The notes below the pieces were generated by a model, which worked only from the letters and a program-made list of their open reading frames with translations, did not search any database and was not told the origin of the DNA. From Pseudomonas aylmerensis (GTDB taxonomy: Bacteria > Pseudomonadota > Gammaproteobacteria > Pseudomonadales > Pseudomonadaceae), in assembly GCF_001702265.1 (NCBI RefSeq), contig NZ_MAUE01000025.1:62001-126000 (forward strand): 64,000 nt of DNA, given 5' to 3'. Position numbers and translations under genes: made by a program. Positions 9,092 through 18,130 of this stretch are shown piece after piece; the stretch's first letter is position 1, and the number at the start of each line of letters is the position of its first letter.

Positions 9092-11313
9092 AGTGCGACC
9101 TCCAGTCGTCCAGGGCACCGATTGAGGAATCCGTGCTCGGTAGGCTTGAACCCAGGAGCCCAGCGCAGGTTTGGAAAGGCCTGTAGCAGCATGCGAGCGC
9201 TGATCGTGATCTCCATCCGTGCCAGCATTGAGCCCAGACAGAAGTGGCGCCCCGCGCCAAAGGCGAAATGGCTGGCTGCGTGTTCGGTGCGCGACATGTT
9301 GAAAGTGTCCGGATCGGTGAATTGGTCTGGATCACGGTTGGCCGAGCCGATCAGACAGGCCAGGGTCGCTCCGGCAGGAATCGTTCCCGACGGCAGCTGC
9401 AGCGATTCACGGGCCTCCCGCAGTACAAGTTGCAAAGGCGGGTTGCGTCGCAGGGTTTCGGCGAGCGCATTATCCATCAGCTCTGGATTGGCCATCACCG
9501 CGTCTTTGACACCCGGCTCGTTCAGCAGGTTGACAATCAGATTCGCCAGCGCACCGTGACTGGTCTCGCTACCCGCCGTCATCAGGATCGCACAGTAGGA
9601 CCGGACGAACGTCTCCGACAACGGCTTGCCGTCGATCTGAGCCGCCAGGAGCTGCGAAATCAAATCATCTGAGGGTTCAGAACGGCGGGCGTCGATGTGT
9701 GGCTGGATGAAGTCGTAGAAACTGTCTCGGTTGGATAACCCACCGGTCAACAGTGCCGGGTCCTGTCGATAGTTGCCCATATAAGCAAAGCCCACGGCAC
9801 ACCAACGTTTAAGCCGCTCCACTTCCTCGCGGGTTTCAGCCGGGAGACCCAGTGCGCGAGCCATCACCCGCACGGGCAGTGCCGCGGTGAAATCGGCAAT
9901 GAGGTCCACCTGACGTCGACCCTGCATTTGCGCCAGAAGGTCTGTGGTTACCGCGATGATGGAGGTCTCAAGCGCCGCGAGGGCATTGCTGCGAAACGAT
10001 GGACTCAGCAACGCTCGGTGCTGAGCGTGCTCGCATCCGTCCATAGTGACAATTGTGTGTCCCAGCAACGGTCCAATCTGCCAACTGTAGTTGTTGTTGC
10101 TCGCCCCAGGATGGGTCAGCGCCGCCTTCACATCCACATACCGACTGACCAGCCACACATCGGTGGGCTCGTCGTAAACGATCGGTAACGAGGTACGCAA
10201 ACGCTCATACAATGGGTACGGGTCGACTTCGAATTGACGGGATTTAAGGGTCGGCGGGGTCAGTTTCAGATCCACTTGCCGGTTATCCTGTGCCGAAGCG
10301 TCGGCAGCTTGCAGGTGATAGCGAGAAACGCTCCGGTGCCAGTCGCCCGCCGCCCGGACAACCTGGCGCAGCCGATCGGGGTCAGTCGCGGCGGAGCGCC
10401 GATGATTCGCAGGCTGGGCGGCGACCGCGGTGAACTGCGCAACCGCCGTGTTCACCATCTGATGGGCCGATTCAATCGCGGCAGGCCAGTCCAGGCTTCT
10501 GGTATCGGCAAGGATCGACACCAGGTTGAAGCGCTCGCCACACACCACATCTTTGGCAATCGAATGGATGTCGTTCGTCCAGGCAATTATATCGGCAGCG
10601 TGCTCACGCAGCGTGTTCCACCATTCGGTGTCCGCTGCATCCGCGTACGGATCGAGCGTTTCAGCCGCATCGATGAGATCAAAGAAGAACAGTGCGCCGA
10701 AAGAGTTACGGCGTAAAGGCAGGTACTCGGCCAACGTGAGCGCCGTGTCGGTTTCCCGCACGCGGACCAGCGTCGCCTGCGCTCGCAGATGTTGGATCAA
10801 ATGCCGCACGAGCCTATTTCGCCAATGGTCGTCCCCCAAACGCTGGGTCTGAGGCCACAGGTCATCGACCAGAACACTGAGCATCGGGTCATCAAAACGG
10901 CTGGTTTCAGCTGCAGGATCAGCCTCGCAACCGTCGGTCAAAGCCTGTACCGCGGTGATGAAACGATCCAGTGCACCTTTTTCCGCCCAAGGGCCATCAT
11001 CGATTCGGTCATCGAGGATCAGCGCCCACAGGTACCAGCAGACCAGAATCTCGGCTTGTGGCGTGGGCGCCCTTCCGCACAGCGCAATGCCCAGTTCGAG
11101 CAGCGCAGTGGTACTCAACCGATGCGCACCGCGGCGTCCGATCAAGCCATACCGCTGCGCCCAGGCGAGAGCATGTGCACGCAACGGCTCACGGTCGGAA
11201 CGCGGTGGCGGACCAGCGAAAGGCAGATGGATTTCGGGAATAATGAGCGGTGTCGGTGATAAGTGATCGCGTTGGCCGGTGCCGGGATCGCCTTCGCAGG
11301 GTTGCGATGCCAT
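9088..11313 (-). CDS. Terpene synthase-cytochrome P450 fusion protein
   Basis: 741 residues; ATG at 11313 is preceded by AGGAGGA, a near-perfect ribosome site. Residues about 25-340 are a class I terpene synthase: Asp-rich motif DDRIDD (101-106), candidate diphosphate-sensor Arg in LRRNSFG (201-202), metal triad NDIHSIAKD (N247, S251, D255) and the C-terminal RY pair (331-332). After a short polar linker (about 335-355) a complete P450 follows: I-helix AGSETS (580-585), ExxR as ETLR (619-622) and haem loop FGAGRHFCLG with Cys692. Both catalytic sets are intact in one uninterrupted frame. The likely role is cyclisation of a prenyl diphosphate and direct oxidation of the hydrocarbon. No electron-transfer partner is encoded nearby. 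First gene of an operon with the methyltransferase and idi. Confidence 0.93.
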   Translation of the reverse strand: MASQPCEGDPGTGQRDHLSPTPLIIPEIHLPFAGPPPRSDREPLRAHALAWAQRYGLIGRRGAHRLSTTALLELGIALCGRAPTPQAEILVCWYLWALILDDRIDDGPWAEKGALDRFITAVQALTDGCEADPAAETSRFDDPMLSVLVDDLWPQTQRLGDDHWRNRLVRHLIQHLRAQATLVRVRETDTALTLAEYLPLRRNSFGALFFFDLIDAAETLDPYADAADTEWWNTLREHAADIIAWTNDIHSIAKDVVCGERFNLVSILADTRSLDWPAAIESAHQMVNTAVAQFTAVAAQPANHRRSAATDPDRLRQVVRAAGDWHRSVSRYHLQAADASAQDNRQVDLKLTPPTLKSRQFEVDPYPLYERLRTSLPIVYDEPTDVWLVSRYVDVKAALTHPGASNNNYSWQIGPLLGHTIVTMDGCEHAQHRALLSPSFRSNALAALETSIIAVTTDLLAQMQGRRQVDLIADFTAALPVRVMARALGLPAETREEVERLKRWCAVGFAYMGNYRQDPALLTGGLSNRDSFYDFIQPHIDARRSEPSDDLISQLLAAQIDGKPLSETFVRSYCAILMTAGSETSHGALANLIVNLLNEPGVKDAVMANPELMDNALAETLRRNPPLQLVLREARESLQLPSGTIPAGATLACLIGSANRDPDQFTDPDTFNMSRTEHAASHFAFGAGRHFCLGSMLARMEITISARMLLQAFPNLRWAPGFKPTEHGFLNRCPGRLEVAL

Positions 11314-11750
11314 GAGGGATTCCTCCTGAATCAACTTTTTATAAGATTGGGCTCCGGCTGCAACGCCTGCCGTCACGACGAAGCAGAATAGATCGTAGTT
11401 TCTTCAACCGGCCTGATCTTACTTGAAGCTAATTTCTTGAAATGTGGGCATTGCCTTAAGTCGACCCGGACAATGCCTCTCAGAGTGTGGGGGGGTGAAC
11501 CGCCATCCCTACCCCTCCCGTCCCAGCGGTCTGGCAGGTGTATTGATTGCTCGCCACTGCTGATTAGATACGCGCATTGATTCGAAATATACTGTCATTT
11601 CTTACAGGTATGGACGAGTCCCCCAGCACGCTGGCTGCGATCGGCAAACGCCGTTATTTGAACTGCTATGGTGAATGAGTTGGCAACTGCGTATGACTAA
11701 TCGGCAGCCGCTGGGTAAGGTGAAGCGACTTTCCTTGTCAGGAGCATCGC
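11314..11750. other. Promoter-bearing intergenic region, divergent
   Basis: 437 bases between the terpene synthase-P450 start and the racemase gene. It should hold the divergent promoters for both. A TATAAA reading leftwards lies at about 11337-11342 but lacks a well-spaced -35 box, so I do not assign a promoter. A 22-codon frame at 11609 has only a weak ribosome site. Nothing else is seen. Confidence 0.4.
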
Positions 11751-12443
11751 ATGCGCACTATCGGCCTTATCGGCGGCATGAGCTGGGAGTCCAGCGCCGA
11801 GTACTACCGCATCATCAACCAGCGCGTGCGCGACCAGCTCGGCCCGCTGCGCTCGGCGCAACTGTTGATGTACAGCGTGGATTTCGGCCCGATGGAACAA
11901 GCCCAGCATGCCGGGCGCTGGGATGACGCCGCGCTGATCCTCGAAGATGCCGCGCTTCGCCTGCAGGCCGGTGGCGCCGAGTGTGTGGTGTTGTGCACCA
12001 ACACCATGCATTTGGTCGCGCCGCGCATCGAGGCGGCGGTGTCGATTCCCTTCCTGCATATCGCCGATGCGGCCGGCGCCGCTGCCGTGGCCGCCGGCAC
12101 GCTGACCGTCGGCTTGCTCGGCACGGCGTTCACCATGGAGCGGGACTTTCTCAAGACGCGCCTCGCCGCCCAGGGCCTGACCGTGCAGGTGCCGGACGCC
12201 GACGAGCGCCAGGCCGTGCACCGGATCATCTATGACGAATTGTGTGTCGGCGTGATCAGCGATGCGTCACGCGCGGTCTACCTGCGGGTGATCGAAGGCC
12301 TGGCCGCACGGGGCGCCCAGGCGATCATCCTCGGTTGCACGGAAATCAGCCTGCTGGTCAAGCCCGAGCACAGCACGCTGCCGCTGTTGGACACCACCGA
12401 GCTGCATGCGCAGGCTGCGGTGACGTTTGCACTGCAGGATTAA
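11751..12443 (+). CDS. Aspartate/glutamate racemase family protein
   Basis: 230 residues with a TCAGGAGC site. The family's two catalytic cysteines are both present: VVLCTNTMH (about residue 83) and IILGCTEISLL (about 195). The N-terminal GLIGGMSWESSAEYYR is the signature of the YgeA-like cofactor-independent amino-acid racemase group. It would epimerise an acidic or other amino acid in the cytosol; the exact substrate cannot be read. It stands alone and converges with the acetyltransferase by four bases. Confidence 0.88.
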   Translation: MRTIGLIGGMSWESSAEYYRIINQRVRDQLGPLRSAQLLMYSVDFGPMEQAQHAGRWDDAALILEDAALRLQAGGAECVVLCTNTMHLVAPRIEAAVSIPFLHIADAAGAAAVAAGTLTVGLLGTAFTMERDFLKTRLAAQGLTVQVPDADERQAVHRIIYDELCVGVISDASRAVYLRVIEGLAARGAQAIILGCTEISLLVKPEHSTLPLLDTTELHAQAAVTFALQD

Positions 12444-12952
12444 GCCGATTGGCGCAGGCGCGCCATGCTCAAGGTGTCGACAAAAACACCGTCACGCAGG
12501 GCGTAGTCGCGCATGCGCCCTTCGACTTCGAAGCCGAACTTGCGATACAGGTGATGCGCGGCTTCGTTGTCGGCGTACACCGTCAGTTCCACGCGGCGCA
12601 GGTTCATCCAGTTGTCGGCCACGTCCAGCGCGGCGGCCAACAAGCGCGACCCGACGCCCTTGCCCTGCCAGGCCGGCGCCACGCCCATGCCGAACGAGCC
12701 GACATGCGCCCGGCGCACGCGTGGGTACTGTTCCAGGCCCAGCTGGCCAATGACCTCGCCGCCGTGCACGGCGACCAGTTGTAGCCGGCGCTCATTGTCG
12801 GTGACCAGCTTGTTGCGCCAGGCCTCTACCGACTGAAACGGCATCTGCAGCACCTGTCGGCACACGGCCGGATCGTTATAGAGCGCAGCCACGCCTTCGA
12901 GGTGGGTTTCGCCAAAGCGCTGGATCACGATATGCGGTTCAGGGGCGTGCAT
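12440..12952 (-). CDS. GNAT-family N-acetyltransferase (AaaT/YhhY-like)
   Basis: 170 residues, GNAT fold. The acetyl-CoA loop is VAPAWQGKGVGSRLL (about 92-106, Q/RxxGxG/A) and the C-terminal strand YADNEAAHHLYRKFGFEVEG is typical. The overall pattern (VAALYNDPAVCRQVLQMPFQ) resembles YhhY/AaaT, which acetylates L-Phe and L-Met. Start supported by AAAGGATG. Substrate assignment is by resemblance only. Confidence 0.82.
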   Translation of the reverse strand: MHAPEPHIVIQRFGETHLEGVAALYNDPAVCRQVLQMPFQSVEAWRNKLVTDNERRLQLVAVHGGEVIGQLGLEQYPRVRRAHVGSFGMGVAPAWQGKGVGSRLLAAALDVADNWMNLRRVELTVYADNEAAHHLYRKFGFEVEGRMRDYALRDGVFVDTLSMARLRQSA

Positions 12953-13013
12953 GGTGTTTCATCCTTTGAAAGACACGTGGCCGACCAGTGTAGAGGCCAC
13001 GCACGCTGCCTGG

Positions 13014-14084
13014 CTAGGGCGCCGGCAGGGTTGTCCACAACGCCGGCCAATCCCCGTAGGGGCTCCCGGTGCAGCGCGGCATCATCTTAAACTCACGCAA
13101 CTGGAACGCCTTGCCGTCAAAGACCCAGACCCCGCCCGCACCGCAATCACCGATCCCGCGCAGCTTGTAGAAATAACTCAAGGTGCCGGTGGTTTCGTCA
13201 TACCCCACGGAGCCTTCGAACGCGGCGCCGTCCAACGGCAAAGGCTGAATGCTCAGCAACGTTTCGGTGTAAGGCGGCTTGCGCTCACGGCTGCTGATTT
13301 CGTACTCGCAGTTGTAGGCCGCGCAGTCAGTGCGCACCACCATCATGGCCTGGTCGGCACTCAAGGCCCCGGCCTCGGCGTCGGGTTTCATTTCGGTGTC
13401 GGTGTTGGTCAGCGCCTTGATCGCCGCCGCAGCCAGGCCGGCCTGTTCTTGCGCGGTCAGCGCGGGGGCGGTCGGGAACTTGCGCAGCACCGGGGTCGGC
13501 TGGCGAGCCGGCACCTCGCTGGCAGCAGCCTTGCCCGGCCGGGCCAGCGCGGTGACGTTGTCTACCCGCCCCTGCACCGCGTCCATCAACAACAGCGAAG
13601 CACTCAGCCCGCTCAGCGACACCTTCGCGTTGTCATCGCCGGGCAACTGCAGGCGCTGGCCATTGCGCAACCGCTGCAACCAGCGCCGCGCCGGCGCGTC
13701 CTCGATGACGCTGTAGAAGTGCATCTCGGGGTCGCCGCCTTCATCGTCCAGCTCCACATGCAAGTCGCGCGTCAATGCCTGCCCCAAGGGCTGGCCATCC
13801 AGCAGCAAGGTGGAAAGGTCGAGGTCTTCGCCGCGGTGATCAAAGCGCAGGCGCAAGTACCCTTCGGGACCTGCCTGGTGAAAGATATGCAAGGTCAGCG
13901 AACTGTAGTCTTCTTCATCGACGCCGCTGGGTGAACTGAGCGCGTGGCAATTGCGCAAGTTGTCGCAACCGGTGACCCAGTTTTTGATTTCCCGCAGCAG
14001 CGGTACGGTTTCAGTCGCGGGTTGGGCGAGGACGTGAGGGCTGATACCAGCCAGCAGCATGGCCAGGAATGCGGGGCGCAGCAT
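13014..14084 (-). CDS. DUF1176 exported protein
   Basis: 356 residues; ATG at 14084 with GGAGAG upstream preferred over a TTG six codons earlier. A signal peptide (to ..HVLA) leads to a secreted protein with the DUF1176 features: WVTGCDNLRNCHALS near the N-terminus, two cysteine pairs, and a C-terminal VWVFDGKAFQLREFKMMPRC, ending WPALWTTLPAP. Periplasmic; function unknown. Confidence 0.85.
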   Translation of the reverse strand: MLRPAFLAMLLAGISPHVLAQPATETVPLLREIKNWVTGCDNLRNCHALSSPSGVDEEDYSSLTLHIFHQAGPEGYLRLRFDHRGEDLDLSTLLLDGQPLGQALTRDLHVELDDEGGDPEMHFYSVIEDAPARRWLQRLRNGQRLQLPGDDNAKVSLSGLSASLLLMDAVQGRVDNVTALARPGKAAASEVPARQPTPVLRKFPTAPALTAQEQAGLAAAAIKALTNTDTEMKPDAEAGALSADQAMMVVRTDCAAYNCEYEISSRERKPPYTETLLSIQPLPLDGAAFEGSVGYDETTGTLSYFYKLRGIGDCGAGGVWVFDGKAFQLREFKMMPRCTGSPYGDWPALWTTLPAP

Positions 14085-14137
14085 GGGGACTCTCCGTGTC
14101 AAAAAGGCGCGGATTGTCCCATGTTCAAGGGTTCAAG

Positions 14138-15277
14138 TCAGCGCCCGGCAGCCGTGCGCCATACCCGCGCAATATCCGCCGCGCGCTCGGCCAACAATCG
14201 CGGGGCTTCACTGCAGGCCTGCTCCAGGCTCATCGGGCCCGACGGCAAGGCAAACGCGGCATTCACGCCATGGGCGTACATCTGTTCGTAGCCATCGCCC
14301 AGGGTGCCAGCGATGACAATCACCGGCACCCCATGTTGGCGGGCAATGCGCGCGACCCCGAACGGGGTTTTGCCGCGCAGGGTCTGGGCGTCGAAGCGGC
14401 CTTCACCGGTGATCACCAGGTCGGCGCCCCGTACGGCGGCGTCCAGGCCGACCAGCTCGGCGACCACGTCCACCCCGGCCCGGAACTGCGCACCGAGAAA
14501 CGCCTTGGCGGCAAAACCCAGGCCGCCGGCGGCGCCGCTGCCGGGCTCATCGCGCACATCCTTGGGCAACACCTGGGCACACTGGTCGGCGAAGTGGCCG
14601 AGGGCGGCGTCCAGCTGTTGCACCTGCTCGGGATTGGCGCCTTTTTGCGGACCAAATATCGCCGACGCGCCGTGGGGGCCGCACAGTGGATTATTCACAT
14701 CGGCGGCGATTTCAAAGCGTACCTGCGCCAGCCGTGGGTCAAGGTTCTCCAGGCTGATCCGCGCCAGTCCAGCCAAGGCCAGGCCACCGGGTGCCAGGGC
14801 CTGGTGATCGGCGTCGAACAATTGCACGCCGAGCGCCTGCATCGCGCCGGCCCCGCCATCGTTGGTGGCGCTGCCGCCAATCGCCAGGATGATGCGCTGG
14901 GCACCCAGGTCGAGGGCGGCGCGGATCAGCTCACCGGTGCCGAACGTACTGCTGCTGCAGGCATCCCGCTGGCCCGGCGGCACCAGTTGCAGGCCGCTGG
15001 CTTCGGCCATTTCGATAATCGCGGTGTGGCTGTCAGCCAACCAGCCCCAACGCGCTTGCACCGTGGCCCCCAACGGGCCCCGCACCGCCTGGCGCCGCAA
15101 CTCGCCGTTGCAGGCCGCAAGCACCGCATCCACCGTCCCTTCACCACCGTCCGCCATGGGGCACAAGACGCTTTGCGCATCCGGCCAGACCTGCGCCAGC
15201 CCGGCGGCAATGGCCTGGGCGACGCCCTCGGCACTCAGGCTGTCCTTGAACGAGTCGGGGGCGATGATGATTTTCAT
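14138..15277 (-). CDS. garK: Glycerate kinase (GarK/GlxK type)
   Basis: 379 residues beginning MKIIIAPDSFKDSLSA, which is diagnostic; GGAGAAAG lies before the ATG at 15277, so the longer reading to 15346 is not used. It phosphorylates D-glycerate, mostly to 2-phosphoglycerate in this family, feeding C3 units from glucarate, galactarate or glyoxylate into glycolysis. Further marks are MADGGEGTVDA, AIGGSATNDGGAGA (phosphate/substrate loop) and VITGEGRFDAQT. The neighbouring CdaR-like regulator and MFS carrier fit a sugar-diacid or glycerate module. garK and glxK cannot be separated here. Confidence 0.9.
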   Translation of the reverse strand: MKIIIAPDSFKDSLSAEGVAQAIAAGLAQVWPDAQSVLCPMADGGEGTVDAVLAACNGELRRQAVRGPLGATVQARWGWLADSHTAIIEMAEASGLQLVPPGQRDACSSSTFGTGELIRAALDLGAQRIILAIGGSATNDGGAGAMQALGVQLFDADHQALAPGGLALAGLARISLENLDPRLAQVRFEIAADVNNPLCGPHGASAIFGPQKGANPEQVQQLDAALGHFADQCAQVLPKDVRDEPGSGAAGGLGFAAKAFLGAQFRAGVDVVAELVGLDAAVRGADLVITGEGRFDAQTLRGKTPFGVARIARQHGVPVIVIAGTLGDGYEQMYAHGVNAAFALPSGPMSLEQACSEAPRLLAERAADIARVWRTAAGR

Positions 15278-15368
15278 GGGCTTTCTCCGGTTTTTATGAC
15301 GCCCATGCTGCCAGTTGGCTTCGGGAATGACGCCGGTCCGATGCACAAGTCTGGCTCAGGTTTGTTGT

Positions 15369-16475
15369 TCATTCCGACAAAGCCTGGGGCAGCAGCTGTA
15401 CGCCGAGGTACAGCGCCAGCATGCCGTCCAGGGTCAGCGGATCAACGCCGCTCAGCTCAGCGATGCGCTCCATGCGATAACGCAGGCTATTGCGATGAAT
15501 GCCGAGGGCGTCGGCGCACGCCTGGCTTTGTCCGTCGTGGTCGCACCAACTGCGCAAGGTCGCGAGCAACTGGCCGTTGGTGTCTTTGGCCAGCACCTTG
15601 TGCAGCGGCTTGAGCAATTCGTCCAGGGCATCGTCATTGCGATGGCGCCAGAGCATGACGGGCAGGCGATAACGGTTGAGGGTCAGCAGCCGCGATTGCG
15701 GCAGGATATCGCGCCCATACGCGAGCAGATCACCGACACGCCGGTAACAGCGGCGCAGCCCCGCCAAGCCATCGGCTTGCCCACCCACGGCCACGCGCAG
15801 AACGTGCCAGCCCAGGCCTTCGAGCTTTTCCAACAAGCGCGGATTGTCGACCTGCAGCGCGGCAGGCCGGCACCACAGCAGCGAAAACTGCGCCGAGCTG
15901 ACACACCAGCTGTCCGGATAGCGCGACGTCAGCCAGGCACTCAACGCCTCCGCCGATTGCCCCACACCCAGCTCGAACAGGTACGGGGTGCGCGGCAGCT
16001 GCGGCTTGAGGCCCAGTTGTTGCGCCTCGTCCACCAGGCGCGGCGAGTCGCCAGTGTCGGCGAGCAGCAAGGCCAGCAAGTCATCGCAGCGCTGGCGCCG
16101 CCATTGTTGTTCGACCTGCTGGTGCCGATGGCTGACGAGCATCTCGGCGGTCATGCGCACCAGCTCGGCGTAAGTGCGCAGGCCTTCCGGCTCACCGGTG
16201 ATGCCCAGCACGCCGATCAGACGCTGGTCGTGCATCAGCGGCAGGTTGATGCCCGGCTGCACGCCCTTGAGGTGCTTGGCGGTCTGCCCGTCGATCTCGA
16301 CCACGCGCCCATTGGCCAGGACCAGTTGGGCGCCCTCATGGCGGGTATTGATGCGCTCCGGTTCACCGCTGCCAAGGATCAGGCCCTGGCTGTCCATGAC
16401 ATTGACGTTGTGCGGCAGGATCGCCATGGTGCGATCGACGATATCCTGAGCCAGGTCATGATCCAGCTCGAACAT
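15369..16475 (-). CDS. cdaR: CdaR-family sugar diacid regulator
   Basis: 368 residues. The N-terminal diacid-recognition domain (about 1-135) has LAQDIVDRTMAILPHNVNVM and PLMHDQRLIGVLGITGEPE. A GGDEF-like CdaR middle domain follows, and a C-terminal PucR-type helix-turn-helix: QACADALGIHRNSLRYRMER (about 325-345). AAGGAGAT precedes the ATG. Such regulators activate glycerate kinase and diacid uptake genes when the diacid is present. It lies 91 bases upstream of garK on the same strand and divergent from the MFS gene. Confidence 0.9.
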   Translation of the reverse strand: MFELDHDLAQDIVDRTMAILPHNVNVMDSQGLILGSGEPERINTRHEGAQLVLANGRVVEIDGQTAKHLKGVQPGINLPLMHDQRLIGVLGITGEPEGLRTYAELVRMTAEMLVSHRHQQVEQQWRRQRCDDLLALLLADTGDSPRLVDEAQQLGLKPQLPRTPYLFELGVGQSAEALSAWLTSRYPDSWCVSSAQFSLLWCRPAALQVDNPRLLEKLEGLGWHVLRVAVGGQADGLAGLRRCYRRVGDLLAYGRDILPQSRLLTLNRYRLPVMLWRHRNDDALDELLKPLHKVLAKDTNGQLLATLRSWCDHDGQSQACADALGIHRNSLRYRMERIAELSGVDPLTLDGMLALYLGVQLLPQALSE

Positions 16476-16649
16476 GGGGCCATCTCCTTGAAAGAAGTGC
16501 TTGAAAACGCAGGTTGTTCATCAGCACAGCGCAATTGATGCTTCACTGTGCGCAAGCACAAAGACAGCACCCTGCCACGTGGCTGAGACTCTTTGGGCGA
16601 TCAACGTTACCTGCGCATCGCGAAAAATCATAATAAAGAGAGACTCCCC

Positions 16650-17960
16650 ATGTCACAGAGCGCCGCTGCCACACTGGCCACCGATGACGATAAAAACGCC
16701 ATCTACAAGCGCATTACCCTGCGCCTGATCCCCTTCATTTTCATCTGCTATCTGTTCAACTACCTCGACCGGGTAAACGTTGGCTTCGCCAAGTTGCAGA
16801 TGCTCGATGCATTGAAATTCAGCGAAACCGTGTACGGCCTGGGTGCCGGGATCTTCTTTATCGGCTACGTGCTGTGCGGCGTGCCGAGCAACCTGGCGCT
16901 GACCAAATTCGGTCCGAGGCGCTGGATCGCGTTGATGATGATCGTCTGGGGCACCCTGTCCACCTGCCTGCTGTTCGTCACCACGCCGACGCATTTCTAC
17001 ACCCTGCGCCTGTTTACCGGTGCGGCCGAAGCCGGCTTCTTCCCGGGTGTGGTGCTGTACCTCTCGCAGTGGTTCCCGACCTTCCGCCGTGGGCGGATCA
17101 TGGCGTTGTTCATGTCGGCGATCCCGGTGTCCGGCCTGCTCGGCAGCCCGTTTTCCGGCTGGATCCTCAACCACTTCGCCGCCGGCCAAGGCGGCCTGGC
17201 GGGCTGGCAGTGGATGTTCCTGCTGCAGGGCATCCCGACCGTGATCCTCGGCGCCCTCGCCTACTTCCTGCTCAGCGACAGCTTCGCCAACGCCAAGTGG
17301 CTCACGCCGCACGAACGCGCGGTGCTGGAAGCCGACCAGGCGACGGACCTCGCGAACAAGCCGAAAACCACCACCGACTCGTTGGCGGAAGTGTTCAAGA
17401 ACCCGGCGATCTGGGCGTTCGGCCTGATTTACTTCTGCATCCAGAGCGGCGTGTACGCGATCAACTTCTGGCTGCCGTCGATCATCAAGAACCTGGGGTT
17501 CAGCGATAACCTGGTGATTGGCTGGCTCAGCGCGATCCCCTACCTGCTGGCTGCAGTCTTCATGTTGCTGGTCGGTCGTTCGGCGGACTTGCGCAAAGAG
17601 CGCCGCTGGCACTTGGTGGTGCCGATGTTGATGGGCGCGATCGGCCTGGTGATCGCGGTGAATTTCGCCACCACCCCGGCCATTGCCATCCTCGGCCTGA
17701 CCATCGCGACGATGGGCGCCCTCACCGGCCTGCCGATGTTCTGGCCAGTGCCGACCGCCATGCTCAGTGCCGGCGCAGCGGCCGGGGGCCTGGCGTTGAT
17801 CAACTCCATGGGCCAGATGGCCGGCTTCCTCAGCCCGTATATCGTCGGCTTCGTGAAAGATGCCACCGGCTCCACGGATGTGGCGCTGTACTTGCTGGCG
17901 GCGGTGATCGTGGCGGGTAGCGTGCTGGCGTTGCGGATGACGCGAACGCTGCAAAGCTAA
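16650..17960 (+). CDS. MFS transporter, anion:cation symporter family
   Basis: 436 residues with about 12 membrane spans. The opening IYKRITLRLIPFIFICYLFN, LDRVNVGFAKLQM and the loop RWIALMMIVWG are the D-galactonate/glucarate-type ACS signature. Start ATG at 16650 with AAAGAGAG. It probably imports glycerate, an aldonate or a sugar diacid, judged by the divergent cdaR and garK. The 174-base gap to cdaR would carry the shared regulatory site. Confidence 0.87.
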   Translation: MSQSAAATLATDDDKNAIYKRITLRLIPFIFICYLFNYLDRVNVGFAKLQMLDALKFSETVYGLGAGIFFIGYVLCGVPSNLALTKFGPRRWIALMMIVWGTLSTCLLFVTTPTHFYTLRLFTGAAEAGFFPGVVLYLSQWFPTFRRGRIMALFMSAIPVSGLLGSPFSGWILNHFAAGQGGLAGWQWMFLLQGIPTVILGALAYFLLSDSFANAKWLTPHERAVLEADQATDLANKPKTTTDSLAEVFKNPAIWAFGLIYFCIQSGVYAINFWLPSIIKNLGFSDNLVIGWLSAIPYLLAAVFMLLVGRSADLRKERRWHLVVPMLMGAIGLVIAVNFATTPAIAILGLTIATMGALTGLPMFWPVPTAMLSAGAAAGGLALINSMGQMAGFLSPYIVGFVKDATGSTDVALYLLAAVIVAGSVLALRMTRTLQS

Positions 17961-18130
17961 CCGGCAGCTCTGGAAGTTAAAGACGTGTGCGCCTTGGCTC
18001 AGGGTCAGCACGTCTTTTTCCAGTCTTTTCGGAATTAAAACCCTGACGGTTAAACCTGTCATTTTTGACAGTAGATCGATGTTTTTTGCCTAGGTAGCAT
18101 CAGATTGCCTCTAACCATAGGAGCAACACG

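Noticed and set aside
11314..11376. Sigma54-like GGCA..TTGCA upstream of the terpene operon
   Set aside because: The GG-GC spacing is ten rather than twelve bases, outside what sigma54 tolerates.
11609..11677. 22-codon frame resembling the start of an XRE-type regulator (MDESPSTLAAIGKRR)
   Set aside because: Too short and the ribosome site is weak; similarity is limited to a few residues.
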